In this document: piece by piece, positions 1 to 7,176 of the stretch
Layout of the letters: the number at the start of each line of letters is the position of its first letter
How positions within the stretch are numbered: position 1 is the first letter of the stretch
NCBI GenBank assembly: GCA_029934735.1
Contig: JAOZLR010000129.1
Location: 1 to 7,209 of the forward strand
From: Bacteroidales bacterium
GTDB taxonomy: Bacteria > Bacteroidota > Bacteroidia > Bacteroidales > JAADJA01
Direction of reading: 5' to 3'
Length of the DNA stretch: 7,209 nucleotides
The notes under the pieces: model-generated
Databases searched by the model: none
The model's input: the letters and a program-made list of their open reading frames with translations, nothing else
What the model was told of the DNA's origin: nothing
Made by a program: the position numbers and the translations under genes

Positions 1-43
1 TGTCGGGCCAGATTCCACTCTTCTTGTTTCCTCAGTTTTGCAT
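1..43. other. Window edge downstream of the A2M gene; no gene assignable
   Basis: Only 43 bases lie beyond the A2M stop codon. On the minus strand the frame following TAG closes at once (ATG CAA AAC TGA), while the other two minus frames stay open to the edge. One of these has a GTG at 16-18 (minus strand) after a purine-rich GAGGAAACAAGAAGA, which could start a co-directional gene. No hairpin with a T-run is present, so there is no sign that transcription ends here. Bacterial A2M genes are often followed by a penicillin-binding protein 1C gene, but too little sequence is present to test that. Confidence 0.4.
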
Positions 44-3000
44 CTATTTTATCTCCACCCTAACTCCTTCGGAATGGCTCGTAAATTCAGGTGCATACAT
101 ACATTGTATTGTTGTTATTCCGTTTGAGAAATCTCCTTTTTGAGAAACTACCAAAGGATATTCAAATACGTATGTTCCTTTGCGGAGATAATCGAAAAAG
201 AAGTTGGTGGAAGCATCTTTTATATTTTGATAATAACCAAGTCCTCCCTGATACCTGTACCCCGACAATGCATTAACCGGTTCAAAAGCAGAAGCCCGCA
301 TATCTTTCATATGGACATATTCCATATCACGGTCAACACGTAACTCTATACGAACTTTTATTTTGTCACCAACCTTCAAGGTCATTCCGTCAGTAACAGG
401 TTCTATTACAGGGCCTGCGTCGGAATTACGCTCAATAAATAATTTTTTGTCAAGTTTCAAGGGTGTTTCGTGTTCAGTGATTTTATCAAGGTCTTCAAAA
501 TATTGCCAGTAAACCGCGCCCCAGGCTATGTTCTCATTTTCGTTGGTAACAGTAATATTTCCCATTTCGGATTTGACATCATTACCAGCCCACGAAGTTT
601 TAAAGTAGCCTGTTCCTGCCTCCACTTTCGAGTCTTCGAGTTTAAGCGGATCAATAGTTTTGTTTCCTATTTTGATTATTGCAAGTTTACTGTTTGTGAG
701 CCAGTCGGAACCACGCAACATCAGTGCATAAACAGCTTCTGCAGTTGCTTTTGAGGTTTTCCAGTCCTGTGTCTGTTTCTGTTTCAGAAGCCAGATTTTC
801 ATCTGCTCAACGGCTTTTTTATCGTACATTATTTCATCGAAAGCTTCTATCAACAATGCCTGAGTTTCGACAGGAGCCTGATACCAGTAATATCCGGCTT
901 TATTGCTACGCCAGTACATCCCCATCTCTTCCGAGTAAAGAGCGTGTTCTTTTATTGAAGCCATTATCTGTGAAGGCAGCGATTTCATTCCCAGCCTGTT
1001 GGCAGCAAGAGCAATCATCCCCTGCAAATAGATATTCTGGTCGAGCCAATGCTCTTTTGCCTGATCACGGTAAAATCCGAACGCCTCCATTGTCCCGCCC
1101 GGGATTTGCATATCTTTAAGAAAATAACTTCTTGCATAAAGATATTGAATTTGTAACCCTCCGAGATATTTTCCTTTTAATCCGTCCGGATTCTGCTCTT
1201 TCAGTTTGTCATAATCTCTCTTTATCTCCCTGTCGAGAAAATTAATAGCTTTGGATATCATACGCTTCATATCGGGATTTCCCCAAACGTTAATAATTCC
1301 AAGCTGCTGCAAATGACCAAAGCCTGTAACAATATTTTGTGTGATATTTCTGCTCTCTCGCATTCCTTTAAACCAGGGCCAGCCTCCGTTTGGCGATTGC
1401 TTTTGCTTTAATAATCTTAATGATACTTCCAGCTCACCTGACATACGGTTAATATCGAAAAGCAGGGCAATACGCTGCTTTCGTTCTGTTTCGCTTTCTG
1501 CATCAAGAACCCATGGTGTCTCTTCAAGAATAACGGATTTAAGCTCCTCATTCTTTTCAAGATTTGACAGCAGAGCATCAGGAGTGTAGTTTTTCCATGT
1601 GTCGAAAACCTGCTTTATGCGTGGACTGGAATTCACAAGATATGAAGCGATGTTGTTGGCATAATACCTGGCAAACACATCATCTGCTGATTCGTGCTCC
1701 GTTTCCATCATATATGGCAAAGCCTGAACTGCATACCAGGCCGGATTGGATGAAAATTCGAGTGTGTATTTGAAGTTCTTCAGACTGGTACTTTTACCTG
1801 ATTCCAGAAGTTTTTCAAATTTAAAAATCTTTGTTTCATTTCCATTGACAGGAAGGGGCAAAGATTCGGTAACAAGCATTCTGTTTGTCAATACCGGAAC
1901 GGCCTTTTCTTCCCCGTCAGTAAAATTTTCCGCTTGTGCCTTAATTCTGTATGTTACAACATCAATCCCTTCGGGAATGTTTATATCCCAACTTACGGAT
2001 TCACTTTTTCCTTTCTTAACCGTGAAAGTTTCATTAACAGCTTTTATGTCAAACAATGATGTTACATCTTTCATTGTTCGAGCATCGAAGAATTGTATTT
2101 CTGCTTTTCCTGTCAACTCATTTTGTGAAAGGTTGACAACTTTTGCAGTAAAGGCCATCTTATCACCCTGCCTGAAAAATCTCGGCACATTTGGGATTAT
2201 CATCAACTCTTTTTGCGTAATTATCTCTTTTTCAAACTGCCCATATTTCAGGTCTTTGGTATTGGCAAGGCCCATAAATTTCCATCTTGTAAGCGATTCT
2301 GGCACTTCAAAGCTGATTATTGCTTCACCCTCTTCATTTGTTTTTAATGTTGGATAGAAGAATGCCGTTTCACGGAAATCGCGCCTTAACTGAAATTCAG
2401 AGCTTTTAGTTACAGGTTTTGGAGCCTCTAATCCGCCTGTCGTGGCTATCATACTCTCAGCAATTCCATCCATCTGAGTTTGAGATTCCATTTCACTATC
2501 CAAATTTATTTGTTGACCTGGCAACGCCATTGCTTTATCATACATCCCTCTTCCCATTGGCATAGGGCCATAATAGTTAAACCCGAACCAGTTTAGTTTG
2601 TCATATTGCTGAATTACCGGGGATGAAATTTTGTATGAAGGAGCTATTGTTCTGAGACTATTAATGCGAAAAGCTCCATTTGTCTGCCAGCTAATGGTTC
2701 CGTAGCTGTTACCATACAGGCTAAAATTCCAATCGTGCTGTTTGAACATATCAAGTGAGGCATCATACATTGAAGCAAGCAATTCTGCCGCAACTGAATC
2801 ACCCTGCTTTCCTTTTATTTTAATTCTCCATTCCTCCTTTTGACCCGGAATCAGTTTATTTCGGAATGTTTCATATTCAAAAACAAGCTCCTTATTGGAA
2901 AATGGAACTTCGATATTTATACTGTGATTGAAACTCCTGTTATGCTTCACAAACACAACGTTAATTGTAAATCCGCCCCTGTATTCTTCAATAACGGGAA

Positions 3001-6000
3001 AGTTAATCAACTTTTGTTCTCCCGACAGTTTAAGCCATTCTTTATGCAAAATTTTATCTTTTCTTACAACCTCATAAAGCACCTCAACATTATTATCATT
3101 CGTTCCAATTATAAAAGAGGCTTTTTCTCCCGGCTCACATTTGGTCTTTACAGGATGAAACCAGTCAATTTTATTCACAGGCGGCTGTTTGCTGTTCATA
3201 TCGTAAACCGTGAAATATTCTTTTATTTCAACCTTTTGTCCGAAAGCATCTTTTGTGATAACCTCGACCACATAACGCCCAGGCAAAGGCTCTGCAATGC
3301 CTGTTTTATAAATGGAGTCTGTTTTAGTGTTAAATTCAATGGTGCTCATTTCACGCTCAACTTCCAATTTATTCAATCTATTCTCATTTTTATAAAGGCG
3401 GTGAGGAAAATTCTTCACAAATTCATCTTCCGGAATAATGAAGACGTCAGGCTCTCGCCAGTTTCTGCCGACCAAAAGTCGTGAAGGCTCTTTCAGTTTT
3501 AAGATTGTTATTTTTCCGGCTGCAGGCTCCGATTGGCCATTCAGATTTGTGGTTTTTAGATTGAATTCTCTAAAGCTGTTTTTCTCAACTGTTTCGGGAA
3601 TATTTATATCAACAAGTAATGCTGTATGTCCCACACTTACATTGGTGGCTGATGATTGGGTTTCACCGTTTACATCGGTAACATCGGCTGTTATCTCAAA
3701 ATTAAAAACGGGCTTTTCGCTATGTAACACCGAATTATCTGGAATGGCTTCAAACTCTATTTCAAATCTGCCATTCTCATCCGTTGTTGTTATCCCGTTT
3801 GTTATCTCCATCAGATTTCCTTGCGGCTTCGGCATCCAACCGAAATAGTCATATCGCCAAAACGGAAAACTAACTTTGCGCACAACCCTGTATTTTACCT
3901 GGGCATTGTCAATAATGTTTCCTGCAAAAGCTTTGGCAATACCACTAACTGTTACCTTCTCGTTTAGTTTATAGCTTCCCTCCACTGGATTAAACTCAAC
4001 TTCAAATTTTGGCCGCTTGTACTCCTCAACCGAAATATTTGTCGTGCCCGATTCATTTTTGATTGTCATATAACCGTTGAGGACTCCGGCAGGAGCAGTT
4101 ACAGTTCCCTGAAAAGAGCCGAATTCATTGGTTGTAAGTTCCTGCTCGGAAATTTGTTGATAATTAACATCTCTGAAAATTACCTTTGTTCGGAAATTTG
4201 GTTTGATCTCGTATTTATCTCCTGTCTTTTCAAGGATAATACCTTTGAAGTAGATTGTCTGCCCAGGACGATAAATTGAACGGTCAGTAAAAAACCAGGT
4301 CTTAGTAATAGTTTTTTCCGGACGGTCAGCATAGTGCGACTGGTAAAAACTTTGATCTGTAATCCACCTGTCATTTTTTGCTGTAAACTCAATAGAAAAA
4401 GAATTTGTCCTTGACCCGGATTCAATTTCCGGCATCTCAAAATAACCTTTATCATCTGATGTGAAAATTTCTCCTTCGCTATAAATATATTGCCGTGAGT
4501 CATAGTCGTATTTTCTGTAAATCCGCTGTGCCTTAACCGATTTTATTGGTTTGCCGGTTTCCCTGTTCAGGACATAAAAATTATAGCTCCCTCTTGTCGA
4601 TTTTTGAGCAACATAGCTGATGTTCGACATCCAAAACGCTCCATAATTTACTGGATTTTTATCATAATCGAATTCTTCGCTGACAGAGGCAAGAAGGATA
4701 TAAAATCCGGCCGCCATTTCGGGAATTTTCACTTCAACGGAATGGCTTTGAAAATCACCATCATCAGGCACATCATAACTCCACGATTTTTCAGGAGTAC
4801 TCTTCAAATATTTCTTCACTATCTCTCGTGACGAATACGATTTTTGCCCCATTGCCTCATATTCCTTGTAATCGGCTTTTACAATACGGAAGTAAATTTT
4901 ATTAAGATTTTTGTATTCAGCCAAAGCAAGGAATGGCTTATCTGGAATATTAACTTTGTCTGTTGTCACTTCTAGCCTTTTTTGTTCGATTTTTTCTTTT
5001 AGCGACTGGCAATTATTTGTACCTGTTGTTTCGGGAAACCTGTTTATTGTTCTTTCACATATTTCAAAGGCAGTTTTTATTTCCCATTTGTATTTGTCAG
5101 ATTCCAAAGGATTGTATCTGCTCCCCCATTCGTTATGCAGAGTAGCTATAAGATAGCTTACATCAGCGGAGACCGGATATTCAGAGTATTCTTTTTTAAT
5201 AATTTCCAGAGCCGAAAGATAGAGACTGTCTTTGTTTTGTAGTATGGAATTTTGACGTACAAACTGCAATCTTTTTAAATCAACATCCACAATAGCTGTC
5301 GGATTTTTATCTTTTAGATGAAAAGCTGATAAATCCTGTAAAATGGTTATAGCATAGTATTTTAGCGACAGGGAATCCTTTGTTTCTGGTTTCAGATTAA
5401 TAAATATATCGACATCTGCAAAATACTCCTCATTATCTATTTCGAAACGGTAAGCCGGTTGAACTATTGTTGATTCATTATTACTGAAAAAATCTACTGC
5501 TCTGTGTGCCAGAAAGTCATATAATGTTGGTCGGTACTCTTTTGAGTTATCAGCTGAGTCGATGATAACATCATAAGCAATTAGGTTTGTCTGTTTCAGC
5601 TCCTCGGGATTTTGGAGGGAAGCAAGATAATTTGTGATAACGGCATTTATGAGGTGCTTTAAATCCCAGGTTTTAATATCTCTATTGTCGAAGTTGCCTG
5701 TTGTAGTTCTATCAAGGAATTTGTGCCTGTTCGACTGGTAATAACGCCAGTAGAGCTCAGCTTCGATAGAATTGAGTATCTGTTTTTCAGGTGTTCCTGA
5801 TTCATTTATCTCTGCTTGAATATCACTAATGGCACTTTCCATGAAGTCCTCCCCGAATTCTGATTTCAGCTTTATTTTATAAATAGTGGCTTTAATGAAT
5901 TGTGGTGTGTTGTTTTCCTTTTTAGACTTGTTGTATATCTCTTCAACAATCTTTAGTGCAGATTTTGGCAGGCCTTGATTTTCGTATGAACTGACTCTTT

Positions 6001-6142
6001 TCCAGTCTGATTCGTATTTGTCGTATTGAGGTACAGGCATCATAATATTCTCCGGATTATGCGACTGATAACAATTTGTAAAGCTGCTGATAATTAATAA
6101 TACAGCTATAAAACCCAGGATAAAAAGAAGTTTTGTTTTCAT
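44..6142 (-). CDS. Large alpha-2-macroglobulin family protein, thioester-less, envelope-anchored
   Basis: This gene encodes 2032 residues and ends in TAG. Seen in order: a hydrophobic N-terminal signal or anchor (residues 5-23, then Cys24); a helical, TPR-like region (about 40-395) with Cys362 and Cys378; beta-rich macroglobulin-type domains (about 395-610); an MG2 domain with the hallmark DRSIYRPGQ at 620-628; further MG domains (about 710-990); a bait-region-type domain ending in LASMYDASLD (1122-1131); a Met/Gly/Gln-rich linker (1184-1250); the A2M domain starting RDFRETAFFYP (1254 on); a thioester-type helical domain (about 1466-1800) with PNGGWPWF at 1584-1591; and a C-terminal domain with WGAVYWQYFEDL (1874-1885). 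Family knowledge: bacterial A2Ms trap or inhibit proteases at the cell envelope. The CxEQ thioester is replaced by SADD at 1485-1488, so covalent trapping is not expected. ATG at 6140-6142 is chosen because it directly precedes the signal sequence; no clear Shine-Dalgarno is present. At 2032 residues it is longer than E. coli YfhM, mainly because of the N-terminal helical region. The family call is firm; the physiological target is unknown. Confidence 0.95.
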   Translation of the reverse strand: MKTKLLFILGFIAVLLIISSFTNCYQSHNPENIMMPVPQYDKYESDWKRVSSYENQGLPKSALKIVEEIYNKSKKENNTPQFIKATIYKIKLKSEFGEDFMESAISDIQAEINESGTPEKQILNSIEAELYWRYYQSNRHKFLDRTTTGNFDNRDIKTWDLKHLINAVITNYLASLQNPEELKQTNLIAYDVIIDSADNSKEYRPTLYDFLAHRAVDFFSNNESTIVQPAYRFEIDNEEYFADVDIFINLKPETKDSLSLKYYAITILQDLSAFHLKDKNPTAIVDVDLKRLQFVRQNSILQNKDSLYLSALEIIKKEYSEYPVSADVSYLIATLHNEWGSRYNPLESDKYKWEIKTAFEICERTINRFPETTGTNNCQSLKEKIEQKRLEVTTDKVNIPDKPFLALAEYKNLNKIYFRIVKADYKEYEAMGQKSYSSREIVKKYLKSTPEKSWSYDVPDDGDFQSHSVEVKIPEMAAGFYILLASVSEEFDYDKNPVNYGAFWMSNISYVAQKSTRGSYNFYVLNRETGKPIKSVKAQRIYRKYDYDSRQYIYSEGEIFTSDDKGYFEMPEIESGSRTNSFSIEFTAKNDRWITDQSFYQSHYADRPEKTITKTWFFTDRSIYRPGQTIYFKGIILEKTGDKYEIKPNFRTKVIFRDVNYQQISEQELTTNEFGSFQGTVTAPAGVLNGYMTIKNESGTTNISVEEYKRPKFEVEFNPVEGSYKLNEKVTVSGIAKAFAGNIIDNAQVKYRVVRKVSFPFWRYDYFGWMPKPQGNLMEITNGITTTDENGRFEIEFEAIPDNSVLHSEKPVFNFEITADVTDVNGETQSSATNVSVGHTALLVDINIPETVEKNSFREFNLKTTNLNGQSEPAAGKITILKLKEPSRLLVGRNWREPDVFIIPEDEFVKNFPHRLYKNENRLNKLEVEREMSTIEFNTKTDSIYKTGIAEPLPGRYVVEVITKDAFGQKVEIKEYFTVYDMNSKQPPVNKIDWFHPVKTKCEPGEKASFIIGTNDNNVEVLYEVVRKDKILHKEWLKLSGEQKLINFPVIEEYRGGFTINVVFVKHNRSFNHSINIEVPFSNKELVFEYETFRNKLIPGQKEEWRIKIKGKQGDSVAAELLASMYDASLDMFKQHDWNFSLYGNSYGTISWQTNGAFRINSLRTIAPSYKISSPVIQQYDKLNWFGFNYYGPMPMGRGMYDKAMALPGQQINLDSEMESQTQMDGIAESMIATTGGLEAPKPVTKSSEFQLRRDFRETAFFYPTLKTNEEGEAIISFEVPESLTRWKFMGLANTKDLKYGQFEKEIITQKELMIIPNVPRFFRQGDKMAFTAKVVNLSQNELTGKAEIQFFDARTMKDVTSLFDIKAVNETFTVKKGKSESVSWDINIPEGIDVVTYRIKAQAENFTDGEEKAVPVLTNRMLVTESLPLPVNGNETKIFKFEKLLESGKSTSLKNFKYTLEFSSNPAWYAVQALPYMMETEHESADDVFARYYANNIASYLVNSSPRIKQVFDTWKNYTPDALLSNLEKNEELKSVILEETPWVLDAESETERKQRIALLFDINRMSGELEVSLRLLKQKQSPNGGWPWFKGMRESRNITQNIVTGFGHLQQLGIINVWGNPDMKRMISKAINFLDREIKRDYDKLKEQNPDGLKGKYLGGLQIQYLYARSYFLKDMQIPGGTMEAFGFYRDQAKEHWLDQNIYLQGMIALAANRLGMKSLPSQIMASIKEHALYSEEMGMYWRSNKAGYYWYQAPVETQALLIEAFDEIMYDKKAVEQMKIWLLKQKQTQDWKTSKATAEAVYALMLRGSDWLTNSKLAIIKIGNKTIDPLKLEDSKVEAGTGYFKTSWAGNDVKSEMGNITVTNENENIAWGAVYWQYFEDLDKITEHETPLKLDKKLFIERNSDAGPVIEPVTDGMTLKVGDKIKVRIELRVDRDMEYVHMKDMRASAFEPVNALSGYRYQGGLGYYQNIKDASTNFFFDYLRKGTYVFEYPLVVSQKGDFSNGITTIQCMYAPEFTSHSEGVRVEIK
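1679..1690 (-). other. Degenerate thioester site (SADD in place of CxEQ)
   Basis: Residues 1485-1488 read Ser-Ala-Asp-Asp (codons TCA GCA GAT GAT on the minus strand). The flanks, LPYMMETEHE before and VFARYYANNIA after, align without gaps to the usual bacterial context of the form LPYxMEYPYECxEQTFxRxYANxxA. The thioester Cys is therefore Ser and the Gln is Asp. The five Cys residues of the protein (24, 362, 378, one near 1000 and one near the C-terminus) all lie outside this domain. The alignment is made from memory of the family; the residues themselves are read directly. Confidence 0.88.
2393..2593 (-). other. Low-complexity, bait-like linker inside the A2M protein
   Basis: Residues 1184-1250 separate the bait-region-type domain from the A2M domain. 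They are rich in Met, Gly, Gln, Ser and Glu, include GPMPMGRGMYDKAMALPG and a stretch of mixed acidic and polar residues, and lack the alternating beta pattern of the domains on either side. A flexible exposed segment here could serve as a protease-cleavable bait, but in well-studied A2Ms the bait lies within the preceding domain, so this role is inference. Confidence 0.5.
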
Positions 6143-6172
6143 ATCTTTTCAATGTTATAATTTATGAATGTT

Positions 6173-6202
6173 GAGCGAAGCGAAATCCCGCCTTGGCGGG
6201 GC
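6173..6202. repeat. GC-rich palindrome, possible repetitive extragenic element
   Basis: Positions 6187-6192 (CCCGCC) and 6195-6200 (GGCGGG) form a perfect 6-bp inverted repeat separated by TT, realistically a 5-bp stem with a 4-nt loop. It is preceded by GAGCGAAGCGAAAT and stands out as a GC island in AT-rich DNA. No T-run follows on either strand, so it does not look like an intrinsic terminator. It would fold in the leader of the A2M mRNA if the promoter at 6237-6244 is used. That it is dispersed through the genome is inference. Confidence 0.6.
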
Positions 6203-6216
6203 TTAAATGCTTAAAT
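6201..6216. repeat. 8-bp tandem direct repeat (GCTTAAAT x2)
   Basis: GCTTAAAT occurs twice head to tail, immediately after the GC-rich palindrome, and is followed by the AT palindrome ATTTTAAAAT at 6220-6229. It lies between the candidate A2M promoter and the start codon. The repeat is read directly; no function can be assigned. Confidence 0.55.
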
Positions 6217-6236
6217 ATAATTTTAAAATCAAATGT

Positions 6237-6244
6237 CAAAGTTA
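6237..6244 (-). promoter_or_regulatory. Candidate -7 element (TAACTTTG) for the A2M gene
   Basis: The minus strand reads TAACTTTG, an exact match to the Bacteroidota -7 consensus TAnnTTTG. It would start transcription near 6230 and give a leader of about 90 nt that contains the GC-rich hairpin. No TTG/TTTG -33 element sits at the expected 17-23 nt spacing, so support is partial. A second TAACTTTG lies at 6382-6389 on the same strand. Confidence 0.45.
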
Positions 6245-6400
6245 GCTATAATATTTTGGTAAATACACTAAAAATTGTGCCACAAATTGGTTGGAGGAAC
6301 AGGGATGGAAACTTGAGAGTAAAGATATCAGTAAAGAGTTAACGACAAATTCTCCAAACACCAGGTATTCGTAATTAAATCCAAAGTTAAATAATTTATA

Positions 6401-6408
6401 TATTTTTG
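6401..6408 (+). promoter_or_regulatory. Candidate -7 element (TATTTTTG) for the lipoprotein gene
   Basis: TATTTTTG followed by CCCCC fits the Bacteroidota TAnnTTTG consensus and lies 63 nt upstream of the ATG at 6472, which would give a leader of about 50-60 nt. The upstream -33 TTG is not evident at the usual spacing. Position and orientation make it the best promoter candidate for this gene. Confidence 0.45.
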
Positions 6409-6471
6409 CCCCCTTTTAGAAATCAAGTAAAAAATTGGTTCCTTTATTTTTTAATAATATAAAAGTTAACT

Positions 6472-7176
6472 ATGAGAAATTTGATTAAAGGAGTTGTTTT
6501 AATGAGCATTGTAGCTTTGTCATTTGCATGTAATAAAGACACAGAGGAGGAGGAAGATTTGGGACCCCGGAAGAGTAATATTCAGCAATTTATAACGGTT
6601 AATCGTGATGCAGGGTCAGATACCTATTCAATGTCATTTACGAAGCAAGGTAACTGGAAAGTTTATAAAGGCACTAGCCCCAAGTCGATTGACAACTCAG
6701 CGGTTGTAGCGGAGACATCAGAATCATCAATAGAAATAACCGGCTTAGATTCACAAAAACGCTATTATTTTGAAGTTATTTTTAATGATGAAGAAAAAAC
6801 TATTGTTTCGGAAACAGGCCTGGCTCTTGAAGGGCAAAAGAACTTTCGTGACCTTGGTGGAATTATCTCGCAAAACGGGAAAAGCCTTAAATGGGGTAAG
6901 ATATTCCGTTCAGGAGAGTTAAATAGCCTTACAGATGCGGATGTGCAGTATATTGGAAGTGTCAACATAAGTAAACTAGTTGATTTTCGTTATGATAGTG
7001 AAATAGAGGAAGCTCCTGACAACATTCCTGATGGAATTGAAACAATTAATATACCCATAGAACAAACCGTATTTAATAATAATATGGTAGTTTCCTGGCT
7101 GATTACTAATGACAGTCTGGCTTTTGACACTTTGCTCGTGGCAGTCAATAAGCAGTATTGTTGTTATCTGCTTTAG
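6472..7176 (+). CDS. Tyrosine-phosphatase-family (Y_phosphatase3-like) surface lipoprotein, disrupted: catalytic loop missing
   Basis: The frame gives 234 residues. Residues 1-20 form a lipoprotein signal (MRNLIKG, hydrophobic core, lipobox LSFA then Cys20). NKDTEEEED follows the Cys and resembles the acidic surface-export signal of Bacteroidota lipoproteins. Residues about 35-115 are FN3-like, with the typical GLDSQKRYYFEV strand at 91-102. From 124 the phosphatase domain begins: NFRDLGG (124-130), WGKIFRSGEL (141-150), VDFRYDSEIEEAPD (170-183), all hallmarks of the NFRDLGG family of bacterial tyrosine phosphatases. The HCxxGKDRTG loop that carries the nucleophilic Cys is absent: after NKQY (226-229) the frame reads CCYLL and stops. 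A family-like continuation is found in another frame from 7152. The product as encoded should be catalytically dead, and the gene is best regarded as a pseudogene unless the deletion is an assembly artefact. ATG 6472 is chosen over the in-frame ATG 6502 because the latter leaves too short a signal peptide. Confidence 0.85.
   Translation: MRNLIKGVVLMSIVALSFACNKDTEEEEDLGPRKSNIQQFITVNRDAGSDTYSMSFTKQGNWKVYKGTSPKSIDNSAVVAETSESSIEITGLDSQKRYYFEVIFNDEEKTIVSETGLALEGQKNFRDLGGIISQNGKSLKWGKIFRSGELNSLTDADVQYIGSVNISKLVDFRYDSEIEEAPDNIPDGIETINIPIEQTVFNNNMVVSWLITNDSLAFDTLLVAVNKQYCCYLL

Larger units (their letters stand above)
6143..6471. other. Divergent intergenic region, no gene
   Basis: This AT-rich stretch of 329 bp lies between the divergent A2M and phosphatase-like lipoprotein genes. 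It holds candidate -7 elements for both directions, a GC-rich hairpin near the A2M start, and an 8-bp tandem repeat. The middle part (about 6250-6380) shows no open frame of useful size: the ATG at 6304, although preceded by GGAGGAACAGGG, is followed by a stop after three codons. I see no tRNA-like or riboswitch-like fold by eye. Confidence 0.75.

Noticed and set aside
724..1119. Plus-strand open frame of 131 codons
   Set aside because: Antisense to the thioester-type domain of the A2M gene; no family resemblance.
1746..2357. Plus-strand open frame of 203 codons
   Set aside because: It lies wholly antisense to well-conserved A2M coding sequence, has no recognisable domain and no promoter or start context; it is a shadow of the minus-strand gene.
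2840..3484. Plus-strand open frame of 214 codons
   Set aside because: Antisense to the MG and bait-region domains of the A2M gene, with Phe/Ile-rich, domain-less sequence typical of the complement of Lys/Asn/Glu codons.
6187..6200. GC hairpin as an intrinsic terminator
   Set aside because: No T-run follows on either strand, and it lies between divergent gene starts where no transcript is expected to end.
6293..6315. GGAGGAACAGGG followed by ATG, as a small gene start
   Set aside because: The frame is ATG GAA ACT TGA and closes after three codons.
6487..6504. AAAGGAG eight bases before an in-frame ATG at 6502, as an alternative lipoprotein start
   Set aside because: Starting there leaves only nine uncharged residues before the lipobox Cys, too short for a signal peptide. 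The upstream ATG adds the Arg and Lys and the full hydrophobic core, and Bacteroidota rarely rely on Shine-Dalgarno sequences.
7159..7176. CCYLL ending as the natural C-terminus of a short phosphatase-like protein
   Set aside because: It would end the domain before the catalytic loop, and the sequence beyond the stop still reads as family-like in another frame, which points to a deletion rather than a genuine end.
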